A stretch of 64,000 bases of DNA from NCBI RefSeq assembly GCF_000577895.1, contig NZ_HG917869.1:558001-622000 (forward strand), given 5' to 3'. This DNA is from Clostridium bornimense. Lineage in GTDB: Bacteria > Bacillota > Clostridia > Clostridiales > Clostridiaceae. The translations under genes and the position numbers were made by a program. The notes beneath the pieces are model-generated. The model had not been told where the DNA came from. It made no database searches and saw only the letters and a program-made list of their open reading frames with translations. Positions 25,403-34,006 of this stretch are shown piece by piece (the stretch's first letter is position 1; each line of letters starts with the position of its first letter).

Positions 25403-25621
25403 TATCTAATTAGACTTTGATAATTCAAATAAGTACTTATAAAGTATAATTCTAATTAAAAATTTATACGACATCACCTTTAGATTTAATAGAAAAAATT
25501 ATTACCTTCATTAAAATAATTACAAGAAAAATTGTAATATATAACTAGCATTTTTCTAGAAAATATGCATCATATCAATTATTGTCACTTTTTATGTAAA
25601 ATTATATTTTTTGTAATATAA

Positions 25622-25990
25622 TGATTTAAATCTTCACTTTATTAAAGTTATAAAAACTATGACAATTAATAAATCAATGAACGCTGATGCTATTTTAGTT
25701 TCCTCTCTACATAGATCAATAAAACATGAATTCCTACGTCTTTCTAAAAAGAAATATAAAGAAAATTATATTAGTTTAAACTTAGACATAATTAATGGCT
25801 CTACTGAAAACGATATAAATTTCGATTATTTACCTGACTTTATTGATAAATCTTTAACTGCTAAAGAAGCATCCATAATAAAAATGATATACTTGAAATA
25901 TTATAGTGCTAGTGATATATCTTAAATTATGAATACTTCAAGACAAGCTGTGAATCAATGTAAAAAACGTTCATTAATAATAATAATAAA
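25622..25990 (+). pseudogene. TcdR-type sigma factor remnant, copy B
   Basis: Nearly identical to the sigma gene at 9985-10521 but starting at DLNLHFIKVIKTMT (about residue 52): a deletion with AATGA microhomology joins the far upstream region (TTTTTTGTAATATAATG) directly to codon 52, removing promoter, start and region 2 front. A Lys-to-stop change (TAA at 25923) then truncates region 4, and similarity ends near 25985. Non-functional. Confidence 0.85.
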
Positions 25991-26162
25991 CATATTTGTA
26001 AATCCCAGCTCTATTTTTTTGTGTAATAAGATAACTAAATATGTATGTAGATTATGACCAAATATCAGTATCTTATGTAAAAACTTATATTTATATAATA
26101 TATTTGCAAAATTTTATTTTTTTCTTATTATTTTATAGATATGAAAAAAGGGATGACTAACA

Positions 26163-26698
26163 TTGGATAAAAATTTATATAATCTTATATTAGAAAATAA
26201 ACATGGGGACATTTCTGCTTTAGAAGAATTGCTTTCTCGATTCGAAAAATTAATAAAAAATATGCTTATATGCTAAAATATGAAGATGCAAAACATGATC
26301 TAATACTTCATTTTATTAAAGTTATAAAAAATATGCCATTGAATGAAAATATGAAAAGTGAACCAATACTTATTTCATACTTAAGTAAATCAATTAGGAA
26401 TGAATACATAAGATTATCTAAAGAAAAAAGTAAATATAACGAGTTATCATTAAATTTCGATATAAATACTGAAAATAACATCACTGAAATTGATTTTGAT
26501 TATGTTTCAGATTTACTTAATGAATGCTTAACAGAAAAGGAAACTTCAATTATGAGTCTTCTTTATACTGATGGCTATAAGGTCTATGATGTGTCAAAAG
26601 TTATGCATATTTCAAGACAAACTGTTAATCAATGCAAGAATAGATCTTTATTAAAACTAAGAAATTTTTTTGAAGAAGATCCCTTTATTGCACTATAA
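26163..26698 (+). pseudogene. Third TcdR-type sigma factor gene, frameshifted in an A run
   Basis: From TTG 26163 the frame reads MDKNLYNLILENKHGDISALEELLSRFEKLIKN (start as Met) and then hits a stop; the -1/+1-related frame from 26270 continues KYEDAKHDLILHFIKVIK and runs to a full region 4 (VYDVSKVMHISRQTVNQCKNRSLLKLRNF). One missing A in the run at about 26250-26255 (ATAAAAAAT) explains the break. Joined, the protein would be about 178 aa and clearly homologous to 9985-10521 but distinct. It is either a fresh pseudogene, a sequencing error or a phase-variable switch. TTTGCA-N15-CTTATT lies about 50 nt upstream. Confidence 0.75.
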
Positions 26699-26744
26699 AA
26701 AAGAGATGAGATAAAACTAAAATTAGTTTTACACCATCTCTTTT
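26699..26744. terminator. Hairpin terminator after third sigma gene
   Basis: AAAGAGATG / CATCTCTTTT arms with inner TAAAACTA/TAGTTTTA pairs; serves both convergent genes. Confidence 0.8.
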
Positions 26745-26747
26745 CTA

Positions 26748-27351
26748 TTACTTAATTATCTTTCCCTCAATATACTGACCTTCCTGAAAGTTTTTATCTA
26801 TAATCTTTTCTATTATTGATTGTGGAAGATCTATATATTTTATAATTAACGATTTCTTTTTCTTTATATATTCATAATCCTCAATTACCAACTTATTATT
26901 TTTGAGCTCTTCCAAAGATTTTAATATTCTTTTTATCCTTAAATCTGATCTTTTAACATTCCAAAGTATTGCTTCCATAGCTTTTACTATTGTTATCTCT
27001 TCTTCATTATTAGGAACTTTCGTTGCCTGTTTCAACCTTCTCTTTTGATACCATACTGCATATTGCTGAGCATCTTTGCTTAGGTTGTCATAAGCTTCCT
27101 TATTAAAGTTGTAACTACTATTCATAATTAAAAGCTTCTTTAAGAATGGTCCACAGGCTATCGTAACTTTATCTCTATCATCATTTTCATCTATATATGC
27201 ACTTATAATGTTCCCTACAATAGATACTCCTTATATATGATATTATCTCCTTATCAAAATCATTCATTGCTTTGGTAGCTTTAAGTAATGCTATTTGTGT
27301 TACAACATCCATAACGTCTTTACCAGCTACAAGCTTTATATTTAGTTTCAT
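26748..27351 (-). pseudogene. Hypothetical protein, frameshifted
   Basis: The minus strand begins MKLNIKLVAGKDVMDVVTQI (ATG 27351), runs about 40 codons, then continues in another frame as GVSIVGNIISAYIDENDDRD … IMNSSYNF and through the open 125-codon part to 26748. One indel near 27225 separates them. The joined product of about 200 aa has no recognised family; the second half is lysine-rich and helical. No good ribosome binding site is seen. The 125-aa part alone (from ATG 27125) could still be made. Confidence 0.5.
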
Positions 27352-27407
27352 TATATTAATTTATTATTGAAAATATTTAAATTCAATAATTCAACATATT
27401 GGATGAT

Positions 27408-27835
27408 TTATTTTTCCGCTTCATCATAAACTACATTTTTGTAAAATAACCATGTTTCACCGTTATATTTAGACTTACATATTCCATACCATGTATTCTT
27501 AACAATAATTACAGGATTTTCAAACTTAATATATAATATCCCATCAATTTCATAAGGAGAAGTTATCTTTGATTCATATGTTAAACCATTTATCTTGAAT
27601 TGATAATCTGTAGAAACTTTTTCAAATGTTTTACCACCATTTGTCGTTCTATACAGTGTAGGTAGCCTATGGAACTCTTTATATGATACTGATAAAAAAC
27701 CAAGATTTTCATCTATAAATGTTAATTTTATATTTTCAATATAATTACTAGAAAAGACATTGTTATTTACAATAACAGACTCACTTGTATCCTTATTATA
27801 CTTATATAAAGTATATATTTTAATTATATTAAAAG
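27408..27835 (-). pseudogene. Third Asp-box protein remnant
   Basis: Minus strand reads KYNKDTSESVIVNNNVF … LTFIDENLGFLSVSYK … LYRTTNGGKTFEKV … IDGILYIKFENP … GICKSKYNGETW, aligning along the C-terminal part of the genes at 4836-5250 and 21535-21949, including both Asp-boxes. Upstream, SYGI is followed by a stop and similarity fades, so only the tail of a third, divergent copy is left. It shows that the ancestral frame was continuous across the break seen in copies A and B. Confidence 0.75.
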
Positions 27836-27921
27836 GAGCTTTTTGCTATATTCCATAACTATAAGCTTTACTGAACCCCACGTCTAACGATGGGTTTTCT
27901 AAATAAAAAAAAGCTAATACC

Positions 27922-28128
27922 TTAAGAATTAAGGCATAGCTCTATTAATCTATATTCAAAATCACGAAGAGTTTTAATATTTTTTAATTCCCCTAAAACA
28001 TCTTTATTATCCTTTAATTTTTCTATATATAATATAATTGCCATTGTCTTATAATTTACAGTATCTCTATAGTCTATGAAATCTCTCTGTACCTGTGTTA
28101 ATACATTTTTATTATTTAATACATCCAT
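27922..28128 (-). CDS. Small hypothetical protein
   Basis: 68-aa helical, charged protein (MDVLNNKNVLTQVQRDFIDYRDTVNYKT start) of unknown family. Start ATG 28128 follows TTGGGGGATTATC. First downstream gene of a minus-strand cluster of small genes that looks mobile-element-derived. Nothing more can be said about function. Confidence 0.55.
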   Translation of the reverse strand: MDVLNNKNVLTQVQRDFIDYRDTVNYKTMAIILYIEKLKDNKDVLGELKNIKTLRDFEYRLIELCLNS

Positions 28129-28185
28129 GATAATCCCCCAACCTATCTTTCAATTTTAATTAAAATTTAAAAATTTTATTAAATA

Positions 28186-28353
28186 TCAACTTATATTAAT
28201 CTTTTTTCTTTTAATAATCTTGTACATATATTCTCTAAGTGCTGCACTAACAGTTTTACCTTCATTATTAACTATTGTTTCAAATTCTTTATACTTCTCT
28301 AAATCAATCATAAAATGTACATGCTTTTCTTCGCCTTTATTAAGTCTTCCCAT
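28186..28353 (-). CDS. Small ribbon-helix-helix-like protein
   Basis: 55-aa protein: basic start (MGRLNKGEEKHVHFMIDLEKYKEFETIV), then KTVSAALREYMYKIIKRKK, the strand-helix-helix pattern of CopG/Arc-type DNA-binding proteins. The start is put at ATG 28353 because GGGAGGGAGG lies 8 nt upstream; a longer in-frame start at 28419 lies inside the preceding gene. Probably an antitoxin-like or plasmid-type repressor; no toxin is recognised next to it. It follows the 97-aa gene by 4 nt. Confidence 0.65.
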   Translation of the reverse strand: MGRLNKGEEKHVHFMIDLEKYKEFETIVNNEGKTVSAALREYMYKIIKRKKINIS

Positions 28354-28357
28354 ATAT

Positions 28358-28651
28358 TTAAGCCTCCCTCCCAAATAATTCACATGGTAACACCTTTTCA
28401 AGGCACCAAATCTCTGCATCTATATCACTTATAGGTCTTATTCTAGAACTACCAACAGTAACTATATTCCCTAACTTTTCAGCAAATCTTGTTTTTGGTC
28501 CGCCTCCTTCGTATATATAATATTCACCAACTTCATTTTTATATAAAATTTCAAATTCATAGTTAGCACTAAGATTATTAGACTTCCATGTTTCATATAT
28601 TAACTTATCTTTTTCTGTATCAAATACCTGCCCTTTAATTTCCCTTCTCAT
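28358..28651 (-). CDS. Hypothetical protein upstream of RHH gene
   Basis: 97-aa soluble protein (GQVFDTEKDKLIYETWKSN … EYYIYEGGGPKTRFAEKLG … IRPISDIDAEIWCLEKVLP). Such short proteins are common on clostridial mobile elements, but I do not know a function. Start ATG 28651 behind AAAAGGAGAG. Only 4 nt separate it from the ribbon-helix-helix gene, so the two form an operon. Confidence 0.65.
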   Translation of the reverse strand: MRREIKGQVFDTEKDKLIYETWKSNNLSANYEFEILYKNEVGEYYIYEGGGPKTRFAEKLGNIVTVGSSRIRPISDIDAEIWCLEKVLPCELFGREA

Positions 28652-28882
28652 ATAATTCTCTCCTTTTATCTTGTTCTTATCTGTCTATAATTCTTGCCAC
28701 ATACACAAATTTTAAACATAAGTTTGATAAAAACTTTACACATTTTTTCTACATGCTCTAGTAAAGACAAACGCCTCAATAAATCTTAAATATAATCGTA
28801 ATTACAAAAAAATAAATTAGGAGAGTAGTTCCTGCTCTCTCCTAATCATGAAAGTTTTTTAATTAAGTTGCTTTATCCTACC
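28652..28882. other. Intergenic region with terminator
   Basis: Hairpin TTAGGAGAG / CTCTCTCCTAA at 28818-28846, followed on the minus strand by AATTTATTTTTTTG. This terminates the minus-strand reductase gene's downstream side. No gene seen. Confidence 0.6.
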
Positions 28883-29587
28883 TTACAATTTGTTATTCCA
28901 TGGACGTTCCTTAGCTAACCATCCATTACTTTCCCAGTATTCTTTTTCTACTGGGCTAGAACCCCAACCTACCTTTTGCATCATTCTCATCATATTGAAT
29001 AAGAGTTTTGTCTTAATACCAACTCTTGTTTTTTGTTCTTCAGAGAATATCTTTGCGATTCTGTCTGTGTCGCTCTGAATCTGTATTTTCCGTTTCTCTG
29101 GTACTTGTGCCCAATTCATTGACTGAACGCTTATTCCATAAGTTCTAATATAAGGGACTCCCCAATAAAGCAAGGTATTAGTAATATCCTTTATAGCTGA
29201 TTTTGTCCCCCTCCCTGCAGCTGTTGAAACCACAATTGCCTTTTTGCTAAACATACATTTTCTTGGTTTGTGCACCATCCAATATGTAAATGTTAAATCC
29301 ATAAAACTTTTCATCGGTGCAGATGCTCTCATACAGTATGTAGGAGTAGTGAAAATTAGTAAATCTGCTTGTTCCACAGCATCCATTATTTTTTTCTTTT
29401 TAACATAAAAAGGACATTTACTTTCATCTTCAATACAATTATAGCAACCAAGACAAAAATAGTTTAAGTCTTTCGGCAGGAAAAATTCAGTGACTTCCTT
29501 TGCTGTATTGATTTTATCAGCAATCATTCTACCAATATGATATGAGCTACCTTTATGATTTTGTCCATGTATAAGTACTATTTTCAT
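28883..29587 (-). CDS. Flavodoxin-like NAD(P)H-dependent oxidoreductase
   Basis: 234-aa FMN-binding reductase. N-terminal KIVLIHGQNHKGSSYHIGRM is the flavodoxin-like phosphate-binding loop; LNYFCLGCYNCIEDESKCPF carries a cysteine cluster seen in iron-sulfur flavoprotein relatives; ADLLIFTTPTYCMRASAPMKSFMD and VVSTAAGRGTKSA form the flavin-binding loops. Substrate unknown. First three genes on this strand (reductase and two methyltransferases) are separated by 30-110 bp and may respond together. Start ATG 29587. Confidence 0.85.
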   Translation of the reverse strand: MKIVLIHGQNHKGSSYHIGRMIADKINTAKEVTEFFLPKDLNYFCLGCYNCIEDESKCPFYVKKKKIMDAVEQADLLIFTTPTYCMRASAPMKSFMDLTFTYWMVHKPRKCMFSKKAIVVSTAAGRGTKSAIKDITNTLLYWGVPYIRTYGISVQSMNWAQVPEKRKIQIQSDTDRIAKIFSEEQKTRVGIKTKLLFNMMRMMQKVGWGSSPVEKEYWESNGWLAKERPWNNKL

Positions 29588-29619
29588 AATCTACCCCTGC
29601 AAATTCTAATTTATATATA

Positions 29620-30366
29620 CTATTTAACAAAAAGCATATTCAGTACACTTTCTGTGATCCAAATTTCATCTCCATCCACTTCAATACAATATCCCGAAAG
29701 AATATCTTGATTCGTTTCAGAGATAATATCCTCATATTGTGAAGCTCCTTTGCGTGGAAACCTAATGCTAGTTGTCTTATTTGATATAAAACTAAATCCT
29801 ACATGCTCCAACATTTCTTTATACTCATCTAAATAATAAAATCTAACATGTCCATCCGGTTTCATTTTCATAAATTTATCAACAAAACGACAATAATCAT
29901 TTCTATTTGGTGTAGGGTCAGAAATGATCAATTTCCCATTCGGCTTAAGTATACGATACATATCACTAAATGCCTGTTCTATATCAGGAAAATGGTGTAA
30001 AGCATACCTCGTAATTATGGAATCTATACTGTCATTATCAAAAGGAAACATATAGCCATCATACGAAACAAAAGACAAATTATCCAACTTTTCTTCTATT
30101 ACCTTTTTACTATTTCGTTTCAGCGTTTCCTCAACTATATCAAGACCAATTATTTTTGAATCAGAATATCTTCTAGCTAGTGGGAATGCAATATACCCTG
30201 TACCTGTTCCTAAATCTAATACTGTGCTACCAGCTTTAACCTTTAACATATTTATCAAAAGTTCTAAATGACTATCATCTGTTGTCTGTTTCTCATAAAA
30301 ATTCTTTTCAGAAAAACTCTCTTCAAACCCTTGCCTTACCACTTTTATTTTATCACTAACATTCAT
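29620..30366 (-). CDS. Class I SAM-dependent methyltransferase
   Basis: 248-aa Rossmann methyltransferase, UbiE/Methyltransf_11-like: motif I TVLDLGTGTGYIAFPLARRY near residue 38, acidic loop IIGLDIVEETLK, motif II SIDSIITRYALHHFPD, and LKPNGKLIISDPTPNRNDY. Soluble, substrate unknown; such proteins act on small molecules. Start ATG 30366. Downstream 32 bp lies the reductase gene, probably co-transcribed. Confidence 0.85.
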   Translation of the reverse strand: MNVSDKIKVVRQGFEESFSEKNFYEKQTTDDSHLELLINMLKVKAGSTVLDLGTGTGYIAFPLARRYSDSKIIGLDIVEETLKRNSKKVIEEKLDNLSFVSYDGYMFPFDNDSIDSIITRYALHHFPDIEQAFSDMYRILKPNGKLIISDPTPNRNDYCRFVDKFMKMKPDGHVRFYYLDEYKEMLEHVGFSFISNKTTSIRFPRKGASQYEDIISETNQDILSGYCIEVDGDEIWITESVLNMLFVK

Positions 30367-30412
30367 ATATCATTTCTCCAAATTCCAATATACTATTCTT
30401 TACCTCTACCAC

Positions 30413-30466
30413 ACCAGTTCTCTCCGTTCCCCACCTGCTACTACTCTGTATAATTCTTATTCTCAT
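30413..30466. repeat. About 45-bp element similar to 32008-32052
   Basis: TTCTCTCCGTTCCCC … TGCTACTACTCTGTATAAT here and TTCTCAGTTTCCC … TGCTACTACTCTATATAAT at 32008-32052. The two flank the methyltransferase/GNAT block. Possibly divergent copies of a leader or intergenic element; not identified. Confidence 0.45.
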
Positions 30467-30476
30467 AAACTAGAAT

Positions 30477-31148
30477 CTATTTTATTGCAACAATAACAGA
30501 GAATTTCTGATTTGAATAAATACATTTTACTTCTCTGAAATTATTCTTTTGAAGCATCCCAATTTCATCTTCAACAGAACATTCTCTATCAAGTTTTCTC
30601 CGTTCCTGCCATCGTTCTAAATCAACTTTAGAAAGCCCACTTTCTCTTAATTGATTTTCCCAAAATGAATCAAACCATATATTCATTTCTATTGAACCAG
30701 CACAGAATTGATCGTAATTGATAAACAGACCACCTTTAGGAAGTTTATCATATATACGTGAGAATAATTCCTTTTTACCCCCGTGTTCCAAATGATGAAT
30801 CGATAATGCGGAAGCAATAACATCAAATTCCCCTGTAGGTAACCTTTGAGAATAATCTAAGATTTGAAAAGATACATTCTTCAAACCAGCAAATCGTTTT
30901 CTTGCAACATCTAACATTTCTTCAGCTATATCTACAAGAACATATTCTGATTTTGGAAAGCACTGATACCAGAAAGCTGATAAAAGTCCCGTCCCGGCAC
31001 CTAAATCCAATATTCTTTTTGGTTCAGTAATATTTGATGTTATAAAATGCGTTGTTCCTTCATAAAAATCATCAAAACATGGTATAAATTTTTTGCGATT
31101 AACATCATATTCTTTAGCAATAAGATTAAATTGCTCATCTATATTCAT
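30477..31148 (-). CDS. SAM-dependent methyltransferase
   Basis: 223-aa methyltransferase with motif I RILDLGAGTGLLSAFW near residue 46, YVLVDIAEEMLDVARKRF, and DVIASALSIHHLEHGGKKELFSRIYDKLPKGGLFINYDQF. The start is set at ATG 31148 (MNIDEQFNLIAKEYD) with GGAGGAAC 5-6 nt upstream; a longer frame starts at 31184 before that site. Distinct from the adjacent 248-aa enzyme; substrate unknown. Confidence 0.83.
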   Translation of the reverse strand: MNIDEQFNLIAKEYDVNRKKFIPCFDDFYEGTTHFITSNITEPKRILDLGAGTGLLSAFWYQCFPKSEYVLVDIAEEMLDVARKRFAGLKNVSFQILDYSQRLPTGEFDVIASALSIHHLEHGGKKELFSRIYDKLPKGGLFINYDQFCAGSIEMNIWFDSFWENQLRESGLSKVDLERWQERRKLDRECSVEDEIGMLQKNNFREVKCIYSNQKFSVIVAIK

Positions 31149-31350
31149 AATTGTTCCTCCAAATTCTAATTTAGTATTTTGCAAAATTGCATCCTACCAG
31201 ATGCCCTACTAGCATCTAGCCAAAAGATAAGCCTAGTAAAATATTTGTTCATCATCATAAAAATAAATGCTATTTTTCTCAATTATTTATATATTATGGT
31301 AATCAATTAACGTATCGTCTATATTAAAAATATAATACTCATATTTTTAA

Positions 31351-31872
31351 TTAACACTTTCTATTAATTATAATTTCACCATTACATACCCTCAAATCAT
31401 ATTTCATCCTTATACGCCCATTACTGATAAGACAATCATCTTTAAAACCAAATGTTTTATATAACCTGCGTGCAGATTCATTTTTCTCATACACATTTAA
31501 TATCATCTCATTTATTTTACGATCTTTCGCCCAATTAATTGATGCATTAATAAGTTGCCTTGCAATACCTTTCCTGCGACCATCTGGTATAACATACAAA
31601 TCACTTAACTTAGCATAATATATAATTTCATTTCCAGTATCAGATATTCGCTCTTTATGTTGTGTGCGTACAAATCCATTGATACTCTTATGATTTTCAG
31701 ATACAAAAATAGTAGATTTTTCTCCAATTAGTGCTGTTTCAATCCACAATAATATTTCATCATCTAAATTGTTATCATCTGGATCAAATCGACTCATTTC
31801 CAAGATAAAATCACGATAAAGTTTTCTTAAAATTTTAACATCTTCCTGCGTCGCTTTTCTTATAATATCCAT
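31351..31872 (-). CDS. GNAT family N-acetyltransferase
   Basis: About 173-aa acetyltransferase: DIIRKATQEDVKILRKLYRDF N-terminus, central KLSDLYVIPDGRRKGIARQLINASINWAK (acetyl-CoA binding R/Q-x-x-G-x-A), and NVYEKNESARRLYKTFGFKDD. ATG 31872 is preferred because AAGGATGAG lies 4-9 nt upstream; ATG 31881 overlaps that site. Acceptor substrate unknown. Single gene on this strand. Confidence 0.83.
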   Translation of the reverse strand: MDIIRKATQEDVKILRKLYRDFILEMSRFDPDDNNLDDEILLWIETALIGEKSTIFVSENHKSINGFVRTQHKERISDTGNEIIYYAKLSDLYVIPDGRRKGIARQLINASINWAKDRKINEMILNVYEKNESARRLYKTFGFKDDCLISNGRIRMKYDLRVCNGEIIINRKC

Positions 31873-32340
31873 AAATCTCATCCTTATATAAATAATCTTT
31901 CTTACAAATCCTTATTTATCTATTAACTCTGTAATTTAAATTTGTAATAATATACCTATATTATACACCAATAACTTTTTGACCCCAATATCTTTTATCC
32001 ATCACCACATCGGTTTTCTCAGTTTCCCTTTGCTACTACTCTATATAATACCTATACTTATATCTGGGTTAATCTTTCCTGAGTTAGTTTTAGAAACTAG
32101 TACTATATTTAACCTGTAGCTTAAATAAGTGTAATTTAAAAAGCAGCTATTTCTAAAGGTAATTCATCTTCTATTTTAAATTTTTCTTACGAAAAAAATT
32201 TTATTTTGCTAAAATGAATATAGCTATTATTTCGTGAATGCACAAGAAAACGTTTACTGTAATTAATCACAGAAATCTTATTTATAGAAATTAACGAAAC
32301 TTATTAATATATTAGAAAAACATATAGGGGGAATAGGTTA
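31873..32340. other. Intergenic region upstream of recA paralogue
   Basis: Carries the second 45-bp element (32008-32052) and the recA leader; the ribosome binding site AGGGGGAAT sits at 32325. I see no clear GAAC-N4-GTTC type LexA box. No gene seen. Confidence 0.5.
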
Positions 32341-33333
32341 ATGGATGATAATAAATTAAAAATGTTAAAAGATATAATTACAAAAATAGAACGTGACAAT
32401 GGAAAAGGTTCTATTATGATGCTTGGAGATTCTGCTCATGACAGTTCCATTGAAAGTATTTCTACTGGTTCTATTAGCTTAGATATCGCATTAGGTGTGG
32501 GCGGTGTTCCTAAAGGTCGTATTATTGAAGTTTATGGACCAGAATCAAGTGGTAAGACAACAATTGCTTTGAATATCATCGCAGAAGTTCAAAAAAAGGG
32601 GGGTATAGCGGCATTTATTGATGTAGAAAATGCACTAGATCCTTTATATGCGAAAAATATTGGTGTGAATCTTAATGAATTATATATTTCTCAACCCGAT
32701 AATGGAAATGAAGCATTAGAAATTACAGAGACAATGATTGCATCTAATGCTATTGATATTATTGTAATTGATTCAGTAGCAGCTTTAGTGCCAAAGCAAG
32801 AAATTGAAGGTGAAATGGGTGATAGCCATATAGGGTTACAAGCTAGATTAATGTCTCAAGCCTTAAGAAAATTAACTCATATAATAAGTAAATCAAATTG
32901 TATTGTTGTGTTTATTAATCAATTAAGAGAAAAAATTGGAATAATGTTTGGTAATCCAGAAACGACAACAGGAGGTCGTGCTTTAAAATATTATGCTTCA
33001 GTTCGTTTGGATGTTAGAAGAATTGAAATCATAAAAAAAGGTGAAGAAGCAATTGGAAATCGCACAAGAGTTAGAGTGGTAAAAAATAAAGTGGCACCTC
33101 CTTTCAAAGAAGCAGAATTTGATATAGTTTTTGGACAAGGCATATCAAAAGAAGGTGATATTCTTGATTTAGCAGTTAAAATTGGCAAAGTGGACAAAAG
33201 TGGTGCTTGGTATATATATAATAATGAAAGAATTGGTCAAGGAAGAGAAAATGCAAAAGAATACCTAAGAAACAATCTCGGTATTATGGAAGATCTTGAA
33301 AAAAGTATAAGGGAATATTATAACTTGTGCTAG
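32341..33333 (+). CDS. recA: RecA-family recombinase (probable second RecA)
   Basis: 330-aa RecA: Walker [10 protein letters not shown] (residues 66-74), [20 protein letters not shown] near 143, [35 protein letters not shown] near 200-235, and the C-terminal DNA-gathering domain, but with a short non-acidic end (…IREYYNLC). Differences from housekeeping RecA include [16 protein letters not shown] for the usual EKQFGKGSIM.LG and DVENALDP for DAEHALDP, so it looks like an accessory paralogue, as carried on some mobile elements. It has no recX or cinA neighbour. Start ATG 32341. Confidence 0.85.
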   Translation: MDDNKLKMLKDIITKIERDNGKGSIMMLGDSAHDSSIESISTGSISLDIALGVGGVPKGRIIEVYGPESSGKTTIALNIIAEVQKKGGIAAFIDVENALDPLYAKNIGVNLNELYISQPDNGNEALEITETMIASNAIDIIVIDSVAALVPKQEIEGEMGDSHIGLQARLMSQALRKLTHIISKSNCIVVFINQLREKIGIMFGNPETTTGGRALKYYASVRLDVRRIEIIKKGEEAIGNRTRVRVVKNKVAPPFKEAEFDIVFGQGISKEGDILDLAVKIGKVDKSGAWYIYNNERIGQGRENAKEYLRNNLGIMEDLEKSIREYYNLC

Positions 33334-34000
33334 CTAAAGTATATATAGCATACATTTTCTTTTTTCATCCATATATTCTCATACTTAAATAGATTCTTTC
33401 ACTCTTTAGGAAATCTCACATTTAATATACTCCTTCAAATATCAAATTATTTAAAACATTATAAGATTTCACAATTCTCTATTCGTCTAACTTTTTCTCC
33501 ATTAAGATATCACTATTCTTCATTCACAATATTGGAATTTCTTTTAAGACTGATAGAACTACTATTCTATCAGCCTTAACTAGTAAATTAAATTTGGGGT
33601 ATTAATCTTTAAAATAAAAACTTTTCAAATTTATACATTATGTCTTTTATAAATGATATTCCTGGATTATAATACTAAGATTTGAGATAAATAATTTAAG
33701 TAAGAAAGCTAAAATATATGGAGATTTTAGTAAGACTCTTATTGTTGATTCTCAACTTTTAGGAAAGATAGAATAAATATAAAATAATTTAAAAAGCAGT
33801 AATAAAATTTTGATATTTCTTATTACTGCTTTTTATATTGAAATTAATTTGTCGAAATTACAATAAAAACCATAGAAATAATTGTAATATGTAAATTTAT
33901 GTGATACACTTCAAATACATCATGTTAATTTATTCCATGTAAACATATTTAACCGCGACCTTATTAGGTAAAAATAATTAATACGTTAAATTTAGGAGGG
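33334..34000. other. Intergenic region with a protein remnant and terminator
   Basis: 33676-33775 reads ILRFEINNLSKKAKIYGDFS … LLGKIE and a stop, the end of an unidentified decayed gene on the plus strand. It is followed by a terminator at 33791-33834. The rest, up to the GH44 leader, shows nothing recognisable. Confidence 0.5.
33791..33834 (+). terminator. Intrinsic terminator
   Basis: AAAAAGCAGTAATAA / TTATTACTGCTTTTT hairpin. Confidence 0.85.
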
Positions 34001-34006
34001 ATGTAT

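Larger units (their letters stand above)
20596..25985. repeat. Duplicated segment, copy B
   Basis: Second copy of the block at 3899-10470, lacking the IS66. Here the YcxB pair and the long cell-wall protein are intact while the sigma gene is a remnant. Similarity ends within the sigma remnant at about 25985. Confidence 0.85.

Noticed and set aside
28186-28651. Toxin-antitoxin pair formed by the 97-aa protein and the ribbon-helix-helix protein
   Set aside because: Gene order and spacing would fit, but the 97-aa protein shows no known toxin motif.
32245-32275. LexA/SOS box upstream of the recA paralogue
   Set aside because: GAAAACGTTT is present, but it lacks the GAAC-N4-GTTC arrangement.
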